The notes under the pieces are model-generated. The model saw nothing but the letters and a program-made list of their open reading frames with translations. It was not told the origin of the DNA and made no database searches. A program made the position numbers and the translations under genes. Positions 1 through 8,587 of a stretch of DNA of 26,250 nucleotides are shown here, one piece after another (the stretch's first letter is position 1; every line of letters begins with the position of its first letter). Origin of the DNA: Deltaproteobacteria bacterium RBG_13_61_14 (lineage in GTDB: Bacteria; RBG-13-61-14); NCBI GenBank assembly GCA_001797815.1, contig MGQK01000040.1, positions 6,079 to 32,328 on the forward strand, read 5' to 3'.

Positions 1-20
1 CAGGCCGGAGGAAAAGCCGG

Positions 21-587
21 ATGAAAGAAAATTCTCGACACGAGCTGATCATCGGGGGCACCGGCGGCCAGGGCGTCATCACCATCGGCTATGTGATCGC
101 CGCCGCGGCCGCGGAGCGCTACCGCTACGTTACCCGCTTCCCCATTTACCTGGCCACCATGCGCGGGGGACCGGCCTTTTGCACCGTGATTTTCTCGAAC
201 TCGGAAATCGCGGCGCCCATCCTCTCCCATGCCGAGAACGCCATCGCCATGGAGTCCGGCGCTTATGGCCGGCTGAAAAAGGAGGTCAAGCCGGGAGGCC
301 GGCTCCTGGTGAACAGCTCGGTCGTGACCAAGATCGAGCCGGCCGCGAATTTTCAGCTGGTGGCGGTTCCGGTGACCGACCTGGCCCAGGCCCTGGGCAA
401 ACCGCAGATGGCCAACATCATCATGCTCGGCGCTTACTGCGAGCTGAGCGGGATTTTTTCGGAAGAAGAGCTCCTGGAAGCCGTCCGCAAGGAGCTGATG
501 GAAGAGGATGATGCCGATCGGCTCGCCTTGAACCGCGCGGCTCTAAAGAAGGGCGCCGAGTCCGTCCGGAAAGAAAAAGGGGCCTGA
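21..587 (+). CDS. 2-oxoacid:ferredoxin oxidoreductase, gamma subunit
   Basis: This 188-aa protein looks like the gamma (KorC/PorG) subunit of a 2-oxoacid:ferredoxin oxidoreductase, a cytoplasmic enzyme that oxidatively decarboxylates a 2-oxoacid to an acyl-CoA while reducing ferredoxin. The N-terminal glycine-rich motif GGTGGQGV (residues 12-19) and the segment TRFPIYLATMRGGPAFCTV are typical of the family, and the length matches (about 180-200 aa). The ATG at 21 follows a GGAGG ribosome-binding site with suitable spacing. The alpha and beta subunits are not in the window and probably lie just upstream on the same strand, since gamma is often the last gene. The substrate (2-oxoglutarate, pyruvate or another oxoacid) cannot be assigned from gamma alone. 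Confidence 0.88.
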   Translation: MKENSRHELIIGGTGGQGVITIGYVIAAAAAERYRYVTRFPIYLATMRGGPAFCTVIFSNSEIAAPILSHAENAIAMESGAYGRLKKEVKPGGRLLVNSSVVTKIEPAANFQLVAVPVTDLAQALGKPQMANIIMLGAYCELSGIFSEEELLEAVRKELMEEDDADRLALNRAALKKGAESVRKEKGA

Positions 588-824
588 TCCGACCCGGCCG
601 ATCCTCGCATTCTCCTCCGACTCCAATTGAACCCTTTGCCTTTCCCCATCCTCTCCCGGAACCCTTCTCGAGAGGCAGAAGGCGAGCAGACGTAGATCGG
701 GGGCAAACCCCTTCCCGGCAGAAAAAAGGTTCCGCTCCATTGACGGGAATGGGATTATGGGATAGGAATAAGCCCAGGGTTTCGGGAAGAAGTAGATGGG
801 AATTTTAGCAAAGGAGGAGGGGCC
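588..824. other. Intergenic spacer between KorC-like gene and first NMO gene
   Basis: I see no gene in this 237-bp gap. It holds a small inverted repeat, CCTTCT (663-668) and AGAAGG (677-682), with no T-run after it. A TTGACG at 740-745 could be a -35 element for the next gene, but the matching -10 is poor, so I do not call a promoter. Confidence 0.5.
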
Positions 825-1829
825 ATGAGTTTCTTTACGACCCGGATTACGGAATTGTTCGGGATCAAGTATCCGATCATGCAAGGCGGGATGGGCGCGG
901 GCTTGGTCAGCACCGCGGAGCTGGCCGCGGCCGTCGGGAACGCCGGCGGGATCGGCTTCATGAGCGCGATCCAGTGGGACAAGGACATCACGAAGTTCGA
1001 GGACGAGATCAAGAAGGTCAAGGACCTGACCGACAAGCCTTACGGGGTGAACATGACCCTGTTCACCGAAGTGCCCAAGTCGTTTTTCGTCAAGGCGATT
1101 GAGATCATGGCCAAGCATCAGGTTCCGGCGGTGGAATCCTCGGCCCGCAAGCCCGACCCCTGGATGAAACTGATGAAAGAGGCCGGGATCAAGGTGATCC
1201 ACAAGGTGGCCCGGGTCCGGGACGGGATCACCGCGGAGCGGCTGGGCGCGGACGCCATCACCGTGGTCGGCACCGAGGAGGGCGGCCACCCCGGGGCGGA
1301 GCGGGTTTCGACTTCAGTGCTGGGTCCGTTGATGGTGGATTCGGTAAAAGTGCCGGTCTCGATCGGGGGCGGCTTTTGCGACGGCCGGGGATTGGTCGCG
1401 GCCCTGGCCTGGGGAGGCGAGGCCATTACCATGGGCACGAGGTTTGTCTGCTCGAAGGAGTGCATCGTGCACCCCAAGGTCAAGGAAGCCATTGTCAAGA
1501 TGGAACACACCGATACCGATTTCATTCTCACCTCGATCGGCGACCCGGTGCGGGCCTTAAAGAACCCGGTGACCCAAAAGATCCTGAAGAACGAGTTCCG
1601 GGACAATAAGACCGAGTTGATGCAGACCCTGATCCCGATCAAGACGCAGAACGACGAGAACCGGATGGCGGTCAACACCGGCGAGATCGAGAGCGGGATT
1701 GTCCCGGCCGGGCAGGTGGGGGGCCGCATCCACGAGATCAAGACCTGCCAGCAAATTATTGATGACATTATTGCCGAGGCGGAAGTGGTGCTGCGCAAGC
1801 TCTCGGAACGCAAGTATTGGAAGGCGTAG
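825..1829 (+). CDS. Nitronate monooxygenase (NPD)-family flavoprotein, copy 1
   Basis: A 334-aa FMN-dependent TIM-barrel protein of the nitronate monooxygenase/2-nitropropane dioxygenase family, which also includes FabK-like enoyl reductases. Visible family features are the N-terminal substrate/FMN region (IKYPIMQGGMG), the EEGGHPG motif carrying the conserved histidine, and the phosphate-binding GGGFCDGRGLVAALAWGGEAITMGTRF region. The ATG at 825 follows a strong AAAGGAGG. It lies 22 bp before a paralogue of nearly equal length, so the two are probably co-transcribed. The family name does not fix the substrate: in an apparent anaerobe, an oxygen-dependent nitronate role is doubtful, and an enoyl-CoA or related reductase role is equally possible. 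Confidence 0.85.
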   Translation: MSFFTTRITELFGIKYPIMQGGMGAGLVSTAELAAAVGNAGGIGFMSAIQWDKDITKFEDEIKKVKDLTDKPYGVNMTLFTEVPKSFFVKAIEIMAKHQVPAVESSARKPDPWMKLMKEAGIKVIHKVARVRDGITAERLGADAITVVGTEEGGHPGAERVSTSVLGPLMVDSVKVPVSIGGGFCDGRGLVAALAWGGEAITMGTRFVCSKECIVHPKVKEAIVKMEHTDTDFILTSIGDPVRALKNPVTQKILKNEFRDNKTELMQTLIPIKTQNDENRMAVNTGEIESGIVPAGQVGGRIHEIKTCQQIIDDIIAEAEVVLRKLSERKYWKA

Positions 1830-1851
1830 GCGCTGAAAAAAGGGGCTAGTT

Positions 1852-2844
1852 ATGAAAACCCGAATTACCGAGCTGCTGGGGATCCAGTATCCGATTGTGT
1901 GCGGCGGGATGATGCGTCTGGCCCGGCCCAAACTCTGCGCGGCCATTTCCGAGGCCGGCGGCCTGGGCAACCTGACCGCGGCCATGTATGGCAACAAGAA
2001 AGAGCTGATCGCCGCCATCCGGGAGGTGCGGGAACTGACGGACAAGCCGTTCTGGGTGAACGTGACCATGCTCCCGGCCATGAATCTGGGGGACCGGCAT
2101 TACCAGAATTACTTTGAGGCCGTGATCGAGGAGAAGGTGGCGGCGGTGGAGGTCGGAGGCACGCCGCTGGACCGTTTCGCCGGGGGCGAGTATTTGCAGA
2201 AGCTCAAGGACGCGGGGGTCAAGATCATCCACAAACTGGGATCGGTGCGCCACGCGGTGCACGCGGAGAAAGCGGGCTACGACGCGGTGATCGCGGCCGG
2301 GGTGGAGGAGGGCGGACATCCCCTGAATGACAACGTGGCCACCACGGTGCTCACCCCGCGCATGGCGGAGTCGGTGAAGATCCCGGTGATCACCGCCGGG
2401 GGCATGGCCGACGGCCGCGGTCTGGCCGCGGCGCTGTGTCTGGGAGCGGAAGGCATCCTCATGGCCTCCCGCTTCATCTGCACCCGCGAGTGCGAGGTCC
2501 ACGACAACGTGCGCCAGGAACTCATCCGCCGGCAGGAATACGAGACCGTGCTTTATGGAAATACCATCGGGCTTCAGGGCCGCGCCCTGCGCAATGACAC
2601 GATCAAGAAAGTCCTGGAGATTGAGGAACGCAAGGGCGGTCTCAATGAGATCCTGCCTCTGATCGCGGGCACGCTCGGGCCGGAAATCTGGGAAAAGGGC
2701 AATATCAACGCCGGCTCGATTAACGTGGGCCAATCCATCGGACTGATCCACGATGTGGTCTCCTGTCGGGAACTGCTGGACCGGATCGTCCATGAGGCGG
2801 AAGCGATCATCGGCCAGGTCAAGGCCCAGGCGGAAGCGAACTGA
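1852..2844 (+). CDS. Nitronate monooxygenase (NPD)-family flavoprotein, copy 2
   Basis: A 330-aa paralogue of the preceding gene with the same architecture: N-terminal IQYPIVCGGMMRLA, central VEEGGHPLNDN with the conserved histidine, and the FMN phosphate-binding stretch ITAGGMADGRGLAAALCLGAEGILMASRF in two pieces. The ATG at 1852 follows AAAAAGGGG. The copies have diverged clearly, for example at the residues after the conserved histidine and throughout the lid region. This suggests two different substrates or a heteromeric enzyme rather than a recent duplication. It is followed within 33 bp by a phosphotransferase gene, so it probably belongs to the same transcription unit. Exact reaction unknown. 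Confidence 0.85.
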   Translation: MKTRITELLGIQYPIVCGGMMRLARPKLCAAISEAGGLGNLTAAMYGNKKELIAAIREVRELTDKPFWVNVTMLPAMNLGDRHYQNYFEAVIEEKVAAVEVGGTPLDRFAGGEYLQKLKDAGVKIIHKLGSVRHAVHAEKAGYDAVIAAGVEEGGHPLNDNVATTVLTPRMAESVKIPVITAGGMADGRGLAAALCLGAEGILMASRFICTRECEVHDNVRQELIRRQEYETVLYGNTIGLQGRALRNDTIKKVLEIEERKGGLNEILPLIAGTLGPEIWEKGNINAGSINVGQSIGLIHDVVSCRELLDRIVHEAEAIIGQVKAQAEAN

Positions 2845-2876
2845 GCCCTGGCGGTCGGGGGACTGGAGGAGCTGGC

Positions 2877-3881
2877 TTGATTGAGCAAAAACTCAGAGAC
2901 TATTTGCATTCCCGGATGCCGGAGGCCGAGGAACTGGAGATTGCCAAGTTATCCCGGGGAGTCTATGGGGCCTCGCGCGAGACTTTTTTGTTTGAGGTGA
3001 ACTGGAAAGAAGGAGGAGTGCCGAAAACCCAAAGTATGGTTCTGCGCCGCGATCCGCCGACCGGGCTTTTGGATCATATTTCCCGGGACACCGAGTTTCG
3101 AATCTTGAAAAGCCTGGAGGGCACCGGGATTCCGGCCCCCAAGGTCCTTTGGTGTGAAACCGATCCCAGCATTCTCCAGCGGCCGTTTCTCCTGATGGAG
3201 CGGAAGGATGGATTTGTGAACCAGTCCTTCCAGAAATTCGCCGCCTCCAACCCGGAACTGCGCCACCAGATTGCCGAAGACTTTGTCGCGATTTTGGCGC
3301 GCATCCACAACTTGGACTGGCAGGCCCGCGGCTTGGATTTCCTCGGGGTGCCCCAGGGTCCGCGGGACTATGCCAAGCAAGAGATCGCCAAGTGGGAAGC
3401 GATCATGGAGAAGGTCAAGTTGGAACCCGACCCGATTCTCACCGAGGCCTTGATCTGGCTCAAGTCCAACATGCCCCCGGCAAAGGAAACCTGTTTAGTT
3501 CACGGCGATTACAAGCTGGATAACGTGATGTATCAGAAGAACCAGATCGTGGCGATCTTTGACTGGGAGATGGCCACCCTCGGGGATCCGCACGATGACC
3601 TGGGCTGGGTGTGCGCGCGCTATTACGAGGTGGATGGACTGCTCAACGGCTTGATGGAGCGGGAGTGGTTCCTCAGCCGGTATCAAGAGCTTTCCGGCCG
3701 GAAAGTGAACCCGGCCGCGGTTAAATTTTGGCAGGTCTTCTCGAATGTGAAAATGGCGGCCATCACCCTGACCGGGGCCCAGCGGTATATCTCCGGGGCT
3801 TCGCGGAAAAACATTTTGGCCCTCTTGCCCCTGCTCATGCCCAAACTGCACCGGGATATCATCGAGCTCTTGGGTTGGTAA
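2877..3881 (+). CDS. ACAD10/aminoglycoside-phosphotransferase-like kinase
   Basis: A 334-aa member of the APH/choline-kinase-like phosphotransferase superfamily, closest in look to the kinase domain of ACAD10-type proteins that accompany lipid and acyl-CoA genes. The catalytic loop is HGDYKLDN (His209-Asn216, Asp211 as catalytic base) and the Mg-binding aspartate is in FDWE (Asp229). TTG at 2877 is taken as the start because GGAGGA (2865-2870) sits six bases upstream and no ATG gives a better N-terminus. Proteins of this group are thought to phosphorylate hydroxylated acyl-CoA or steroid-like substrates; which applies here is unknown. It is 12 bp from the next gene. Confidence 0.85.
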   Translation: MIEQKLRDYLHSRMPEAEELEIAKLSRGVYGASRETFLFEVNWKEGGVPKTQSMVLRRDPPTGLLDHISRDTEFRILKSLEGTGIPAPKVLWCETDPSILQRPFLLMERKDGFVNQSFQKFAASNPELRHQIAEDFVAILARIHNLDWQARGLDFLGVPQGPRDYAKQEIAKWEAIMEKVKLEPDPILTEALIWLKSNMPPAKETCLVHGDYKLDNVMYQKNQIVAIFDWEMATLGDPHDDLGWVCARYYEVDGLLNGLMEREWFLSRYQELSGRKVNPAAVKFWQVFSNVKMAAITLTGAQRYISGASRKNILALLPLLMPKLHRDIIELLGW

Positions 3882-3893
3882 ACGGAGGAAATC

Positions 3894-4385
3894 ATGCGGC
3901 CGAGCCTGGCGGAACTTTTAGCGGGAATTCACCGGACCATCCTCTCCAATTCGATGCCGATTGTGCAAAAATCCGGAGAGATGGAATCGTTATGGGAGAT
4001 CGCCACCAGCACCCGGCTCCTGGCGTTTATCGAAACCCGGTGGAAAGACGAGTTCGGCCGCCTCGCCCGCGAAAATCTCGCCATGGTCAACATCCTTGGC
4101 GACGCGGTCCCGGCCCTGAAAGCTTTGGATCATCCCGCGGCGGGAGAACTGGCGCAGCTCCTGGAACGCCCGGGCGGCGAGATCAATGCCTTGCCCCCGA
4201 TCGAGACTCTGGAACAGCGGAACCTGGACTTGAAGGAGGGCCTGGACCGGTTCATCCGGCTGCACGCCGAAATGCCGGGGGGCGGAACGCCCGCGCTCCA
4301 GGCGGTGCGGGCCCGGATTCGCGAATTCCTCAAGGAGATCACCCAACGCGATTTCCCGGCCGCCCAGAAAGTGATCCTGTTATGA
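3894..4385 (+). CDS. Unknown 163-aa helical protein next to kinase
   Basis: I do not recognise a family. The protein is 163 aa, rich in Leu, Ala, Glu and Arg with few glycines, and looks mainly alpha-helical and cytoplasmic, with no signal peptide or membrane span. The ATG at 3894 follows GGAGGAA. It is tightly packed: 12 bp after the phosphotransferase, and its stop overlaps the next start (ATGA at 4382-4385), so all three are probably one translationally coupled unit. The context suggests an accessory or partner protein for the kinase or the CrtC-like protein. The coding assignment rests on the ribosome-binding site, the overlap and codon use like its neighbours. Confidence 0.72.
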   Translation: MRPSLAELLAGIHRTILSNSMPIVQKSGEMESLWEIATSTRLLAFIETRWKDEFGRLARENLAMVNILGDAVPALKALDHPAAGELAQLLERPGGEINALPPIETLEQRNLDLKEGLDRFIRLHAEMPGGGTPALQAVRARIREFLKEITQRDFPAAQKVILL

Positions 4386-5371
4386 TCGGACCCGCCGACG
4401 AATATTTCTGCCACCAGATCGTGGCCCCGGCGACGCAGGTGGCCTCGGCCGACCGGAATTGGCAGGACCGCTTCTATTTCAATTTCAATGATCCGGCCAA
4501 AGAGCTTTCCGGAATCCTGGCCATGGGGTTCTTCCCCAACCTGAATCTCTTCCAGGGAATCCTCAACCTGGCGGCCGGCGACAAGCTGATCTGCAAGAAT
4601 TATTTCCGGCCGATCCATAACGACCGCCTCCGGGTGTGGGCGGGGTCGCTCCAGGTGGAGGTGAAAGAGCCGATGCGGCGATGGAACCTCAAGCTGAACG
4701 AGCCGGGTCTGAACGTCGCGCTGGACCTGGCCTTTGCCGGCCGGGGCGAACCTTTTGAGTTCGGCGTGATCTCCTGGGAGCGGGACGGCGTCAAGGTCTG
4801 GGACCAGTGTCACTACACCCAGGCCGGGGAATTCTCCGGCACCCTCCAGGTCGGCGACCGCTCCTGGCATCGGCTGGTAGGAGTCCGGGACCGCTCCTGG
4901 GGCATCCGGAACCTGGCTCAGCTCGATTTCTGGATCTGGATCAGCGCCAATTTCGAGAATTTCTGGCTCACCGCCTGGCTGGGGGAAACCCGCGCCGGTC
5001 AACTCATCACCATTGACGGAGCGGTCTGCGGGGACGACGGCTCCCGGGACGAGATCAAGTCTCTCAGCTATGAGATCGGGTTTCGCCCGGGGATGAGGAC
5101 ACCCGCCTCATCCTCCTATCTCATCACCACCGCGTCCGGGCGGAAGTTCCGGCTCAAGGCCCGGGCCCTCCACACGATTTATGTTTCCATCCATAACGGA
5201 ATCTATGACCTGGCCGACCCGAAAGTTTTAAGCGAGAGGGACCGGACCACCCAAATTTTCGACCAGACCCAGGAGTTTGATCTGGAAGGCAGCGCCGGAA
5301 TCGGAATGATCGAATTTTTTGTGATGGGCGGCTGTCACCGCTATCCTGAAACCTGGCCGGCGATGCGATGA
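4382..5371 (+). CDS. CrtC-like / AttH-like beta-barrel protein
   Basis: A 329-aa soluble protein rich in Trp, Phe and Asp, with the signature VGVRDRSWGIRN near the middle and long beta-prone stretches. It resembles the group of hydroxyneurosporene-synthase (CrtC)/AttH-like double-lipocalin proteins that often sit beside APH-type phosphotransferases. CrtC hydrates carotenoids; these relatives have no proven function, and binding or modifying a hydrophobic ligand is an inference. The open frame extends upstream inside the kinase gene, but the ATG at 4382 overlapping the previous stop is the sensible start, and the upstream part reads as an antisense-like Arg/Pro/Gly-rich shadow. It ends facing a convergent gene. 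Confidence 0.75.
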   Translation: MIGPADEYFCHQIVAPATQVASADRNWQDRFYFNFNDPAKELSGILAMGFFPNLNLFQGILNLAAGDKLICKNYFRPIHNDRLRVWAGSLQVEVKEPMRRWNLKLNEPGLNVALDLAFAGRGEPFEFGVISWERDGVKVWDQCHYTQAGEFSGTLQVGDRSWHRLVGVRDRSWGIRNLAQLDFWIWISANFENFWLTAWLGETRAGQLITIDGAVCGDDGSRDEIKSLSYEIGFRPGMRTPASSSYLITTASGRKFRLKARALHTIYVSIHNGIYDLADPKVLSERDRTTQIFDQTQEFDLEGSAGIGMIEFFVMGGCHRYPETWPAMR

Positions 5372-5373
5372 GT

Positions 5374-5392
5374 CCGGCGGTTTCAACGCCGG
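5374..5392. terminator. Hairpin between convergent genes
   Basis: CCGGCG (5374-5379) and CGCCGG (5387-5392) form a 6-bp stem with a 7-base loop directly after the stop of the CrtC-like gene and before the end of the opposing gene. There is no T-tract, so at best it is a weak or factor-assisted terminator. Confidence 0.35.
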
Positions 5393-5427
5393 GTTCGAGC
5401 AGGCGGCCGCGGGGAGACGAATCAGCC

Positions 5428-7239
5428 TTACCAGTTGCGGGGCTCGAAGACGATCCGCTGGATCTGGACGTTGGACAGGTAGATCACGCGCCCCTCCGGG
5501 TCGGCGCCGGCCCAGCCGCAGATTTTGCAACTCAGCAAGTCCAGCCGCGAGCCGTCCGCGAGAATCAATTCTGAAAATAACGCCATCCGGGTCTTGGTCA
5601 CCGGCTCAAACTCCACATAATGGTTCTCTAACGAGCGGATCTCGGCCAAGGGGACCAGATGAAACGTCTGATCCGTGACCCGTTCTCCGAGAAAGAGAGT
5701 GCGGGGCGCCGCTTCCGGAGCGCCGACAAAGTAAGCCACTCGTTTCAAACGGATTTGCCGGTTGCGGGTATCGGTGAGCACGCCGTCCCGGCCCCCTTCC
5801 CAGGGAGGTCCGGTGCCGGCCGCCTTGGGTTTCGCCCGGCCCGGCGCCGCCTGGCCGCCATGGATATCAAGGGAAAGCGGGTAATCCAGAAGATCCAGCC
5901 ATTCCCGCGCTTCGGCGGGGGTCAAACCCGGACGGGCGAAGTAGGTGTCCAGCCGGAGCACAAAGCTCTCGGTGCCCAGCCAGTCCAGAATTTCAGGCGG
6001 GTAGTTCAGGATCTCAAGCCTCAGCCCGTTTCCGATCTCTCCCGGGACGTCATCAGGCGGGTTTTGCAGTTGGAGATCGTCGGTGAAATAAAGGGAGTTG
6101 AACTGATAAATGGCGTCCGGGAAGACCACCCTCGGGAACCAGGTTCCGACCCCCTCTTTCGTCGCCAGACCCCAGACGATGCCTTTTTTCTCAATTCGAT
6201 CCAGAACCGCCGGGGGGGTATGGCCGGTATAGGTGAATCCGCTCAGCCCCAGGTTGGTGTAGGCCTTGCCCCCGATCATCCCGGAGAGATCGCCGATCAG
6301 ATCCGCGCGGAGGGTCCGGACCCCCAAAACCTTGGCGACCTTTCGGATGTTGAACGGGAACCGGATGATCAGGGGTAAACTCATCAGGTGCGGGTAATAC
6401 TCGCCGATAGTGTCGAAGCTGACGCTGGGCAAGCCCTCGAAGAGCTTCACATGGTTCACACTGGAAAGGAGCACCCGGACCGGGCCGTCAATCCATCCTT
6501 GCACCTCCGCCCCAAAGCACTCCTCGTTCCGCTTCAGCGTCACCATGCCGCCGAAGAAGTCAATGGTGAAGCGGAACTTGATCCGGTCGAGAAAGTCCCG
6601 GCCGTCTCCCCCGGCGGACTCGAGGTAGATGAGGTCGTTGTAAAACATGAACCCCAGCCCTTTCGGGTAGCCGATGATACAGCAGGGGGATATCATCCGC
6701 TCGGTGTCGGGGTCGTAATGGATGTAATCCAGCGCGGAGCGGGGCGGAGCCCCCTGGTATCGAGCGAGGTAGGCCCAGGCCGGCTGTTCCGGATAACGGG
6801 GATCGGTGATCTCAATCTCGATTCGCCTTCCCCCCGCGAGCCTTTCCTCCTCGGGTAATTGATCGCCCGCATCCGAGACCAGAAACACCAGCTCGTCATT
6901 GGCATCCAACTTTCCGTTGTCCTCGTCCCCTCCCGCAATCTTGCCGGCGGTCATCACGTAATGGCCTTTGCGGTCGCGCTCGTCAATCTGAAACGGGATC
7001 GGCGCAAGAACCCCCTCCCGGAAAGCCAGAAGGGAAAGCCGGCCAATCGGAACCCCCTCGAAGAGGCTGAGAAGCTCACCGTTCACCTTGATGACATCGA
7101 ACTGGCGGGGCAGAGTCCTCCGGCCGGCCCCCTTCGGCGCCAGGGCCTCCTCCGCCGGCAGCCGGCCCGGCAAAAGGGCCATGCCCAACGCGAGAGCAAA
7201 AAGCCACGCAAGGGCAAGGATCACGCTTTTCATCGGCAT
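5428..7239 (-). CDS. Unknown exported 603-aa protein
   Basis: I do not recognise a named family. The N-terminus MPMKSVILALAWLFALALG is a clear export signal: a positive start, a hydrophobic core and a likely cleavage near LPAEEA. The mature part is beta-rich with many Trp/Tyr/Asp. It contains an EF-hand-like acidic segment, DEDNGKLDANDE, followed by LVFLVSDAGDQ, which suggests calcium or carbohydrate/lipid contact; that is inference. Two starts are possible (Met1 at 7239 or Met3 at 7233). It begins 11 bp after the stop of the exported tandem-SRPBCC gene on the same strand, so the two are probably co-transcribed and act together in the periplasm. Confidence 0.72.
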   Translation of the reverse strand: MPMKSVILALAWLFALALGMALLPGRLPAEEALAPKGAGRRTLPRQFDVIKVNGELLSLFEGVPIGRLSLLAFREGVLAPIPFQIDERDRKGHYVMTAGKIAGGDEDNGKLDANDELVFLVSDAGDQLPEEERLAGGRRIEIEITDPRYPEQPAWAYLARYQGAPPRSALDYIHYDPDTERMISPCCIIGYPKGLGFMFYNDLIYLESAGGDGRDFLDRIKFRFTIDFFGGMVTLKRNEECFGAEVQGWIDGPVRVLLSSVNHVKLFEGLPSVSFDTIGEYYPHLMSLPLIIRFPFNIRKVAKVLGVRTLRADLIGDLSGMIGGKAYTNLGLSGFTYTGHTPPAVLDRIEKKGIVWGLATKEGVGTWFPRVVFPDAIYQFNSLYFTDDLQLQNPPDDVPGEIGNGLRLEILNYPPEILDWLGTESFVLRLDTYFARPGLTPAEAREWLDLLDYPLSLDIHGGQAAPGRAKPKAAGTGPPWEGGRDGVLTDTRNRQIRLKRVAYFVGAPEAAPRTLFLGERVTDQTFHLVPLAEIRSLENHYVEFEPVTKTRMALFSELILADGSRLDLLSCKICGWAGADPEGRVIYLSNVQIQRIVFEPRNW

Positions 7240-7250
7240 CTAGTTTATCA

Positions 7251-8549
7251 TCACCTGGCTCGGGCGCGCTTTTCCGCCTCCTCTTTCACGCTGGACAGTT
7301 CGGTCCTGGACACGGTGAGGCACATCATGGTGGTAGCGGGAAAGGCCCCGGACTTGACCATGCGCATGGTCAGAGAAGAGTCCCGTTCCAGGTTCAGCCC
7401 CACGCTGTGAAAGAGCAAGGTCTTACTTCCACTTCCGAGGGGCAGAATCTGATAATCGCTGGCGCTGCCCTGGTAAAGTCCGTCAATGGTCCGGATCGAA
7501 AGGTGATCGGGCGGCTCCAGGGTGTAAAGGTTATGGAGCTCCATCCCGAAGCTGAAAATCAGGATCGAAAAGGAGGACGTTTTCAGCCGCGCCCAAACGC
7601 CGTTTCCTTCCCGCTTCTCGATCTGGAGCTGGCACTCCTTGAAAGTCCGGTGGTAGTTCTCGAAGTCCGTCAGCACCTCCCAGACCACCGGGGCCGGCGC
7701 GTCAATAAAAATGTAAGTGAGGCCATTGATGGTTTTGCCTTCCGGGGTTTCCCGGATCAGCCCGCAACTGGATCGGTCGAGTTTGCGCAGGGTTTCGATG
7801 TCCAGGGCCTGGTAAAGAAGGCCGGCCGGCTCCGGAGGCGGGGTATAGCCCACCAGCCGCTCGGCCTTTTGCTTATAGCCGCGCAAGATATAATTGGCCG
7901 CGGAGGCGGACACCGGCCACTCGATCATCGGGAGCACGGCTAAAACCGCGCGGACGGTAACGCCCATGGACTTGATGTGAGGATAATGGCGGAGGAAGAT
8001 CAAGGTGTTTTGATTCTGATCCATCGGCGCTAAAATCCAGTCAATCTGGCGGCCTTTGAGTCCGCCCTCCAGGGTCTCGGAGTGGAGGTGATAAGGCGGG
8101 TCTTCGGTGACGACATCCAGGATCTCGTAGTTGTATTCGAAATTGAGGATCGAGTTGACCGCCCGGTGCCAGTTCTTGACCTCGTTGCCCTGGCGAGAGA
8201 GGGTCTTCGATTCGAGCAGGGTGTCCGGCATGTATTCCGGATATCTTTCGTAGTCCGTTACCACCTTCCAGACCAGGTCGGGCGGGGCATGGATCTTCAT
8301 TGCCGCGACGGAGTCCCACTCCCCTTCTTCGGGCCGGGGCAGGTACCACTGGAGGTTGCCAGTGTCCAGGAGGGTGGAAAGGGTGTGGACGTCCAAGTTC
8401 CCTGGAATCGGCTGGGGATAGATCTCCGGCTTGGTCCAGATCCAGATCTTTTTGGTCTCTTCCAGCGGGTCTCGGCCGGCGCTTAGCATCAGCATGGCCC
8501 CGCCGAAAAGAAGTAAGGCGGCCGCTTGCCGGACGTGCTTTTTTCTCAT
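7251..8549 (-). CDS. Exported tandem START/SRPBCC-domain protein
   Basis: A 432-aa protein with an N-terminal signal or anchor (RQAAALLLFGGAMLMLSAG) and two repeats of the START/SRPBCC helix-grip fold, a hydrophobic-ligand pocket. Repeat one begins around residue 80 (AAMKIHAPPDLVWKVVTDYE) and repeat two around residue 280 (YIFIDAPAPVVWEVLTDFEN). The shared 'APxxVWxVxTDxExY' pattern shows the internal duplication. The start at 8549 has AAAAGGAGA upstream. It is the first gene of a two-gene (-) unit with the exported unknown protein. Binding of a lipid or polyketide-like ligand is the family role; the ligand is unknown. A REP palindrome lies just upstream of its ribosome-binding site. Confidence 0.78.
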   Translation of the reverse strand: MRKKHVRQAAALLLFGGAMLMLSAGRDPLEETKKIWIWTKPEIYPQPIPGNLDVHTLSTLLDTGNLQWYLPRPEEGEWDSVAAMKIHAPPDLVWKVVTDYERYPEYMPDTLLESKTLSRQGNEVKNWHRAVNSILNFEYNYEILDVVTEDPPYHLHSETLEGGLKGRQIDWILAPMDQNQNTLIFLRHYPHIKSMGVTVRAVLAVLPMIEWPVSASAANYILRGYKQKAERLVGYTPPPEPAGLLYQALDIETLRKLDRSSCGLIRETPEGKTINGLTYIFIDAPAPVVWEVLTDFENYHRTFKECQLQIEKREGNGVWARLKTSSFSILIFSFGMELHNLYTLEPPDHLSIRTIDGLYQGSASDYQILPLGSGSKTLLFHSVGLNLERDSSLTMRMVKSGAFPATTMMCLTVSRTELSSVKEEAEKRARAR

Positions 8550-8562
8550 TTTATCTCCTTTT

Positions 8563-8587
8563 AATACTAGGGACAGGCCCCAGTATT
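8563..8587. repeat. REP-like palindrome, RAYT-proximal copy
   Basis: Arms AATACT and AGTATT enclose a GGG/CCC pair and the asymmetric loop ACAGG. It is the inverted, one-mismatch copy of the palindrome at 9300-9324, so the two bracket the RAYT gene head to head. The TAA stop of the RAYT gene (8586-8588) overlaps the last two bases. Confidence 0.85.

Noticed and set aside
3728-4381. Upstream in-frame extension of the CrtC-like gene
   Set aside because: Overlaps the kinase and the 163-aa gene and has a shadow-like composition; ATG 4382 with the ATGA overlap is better.
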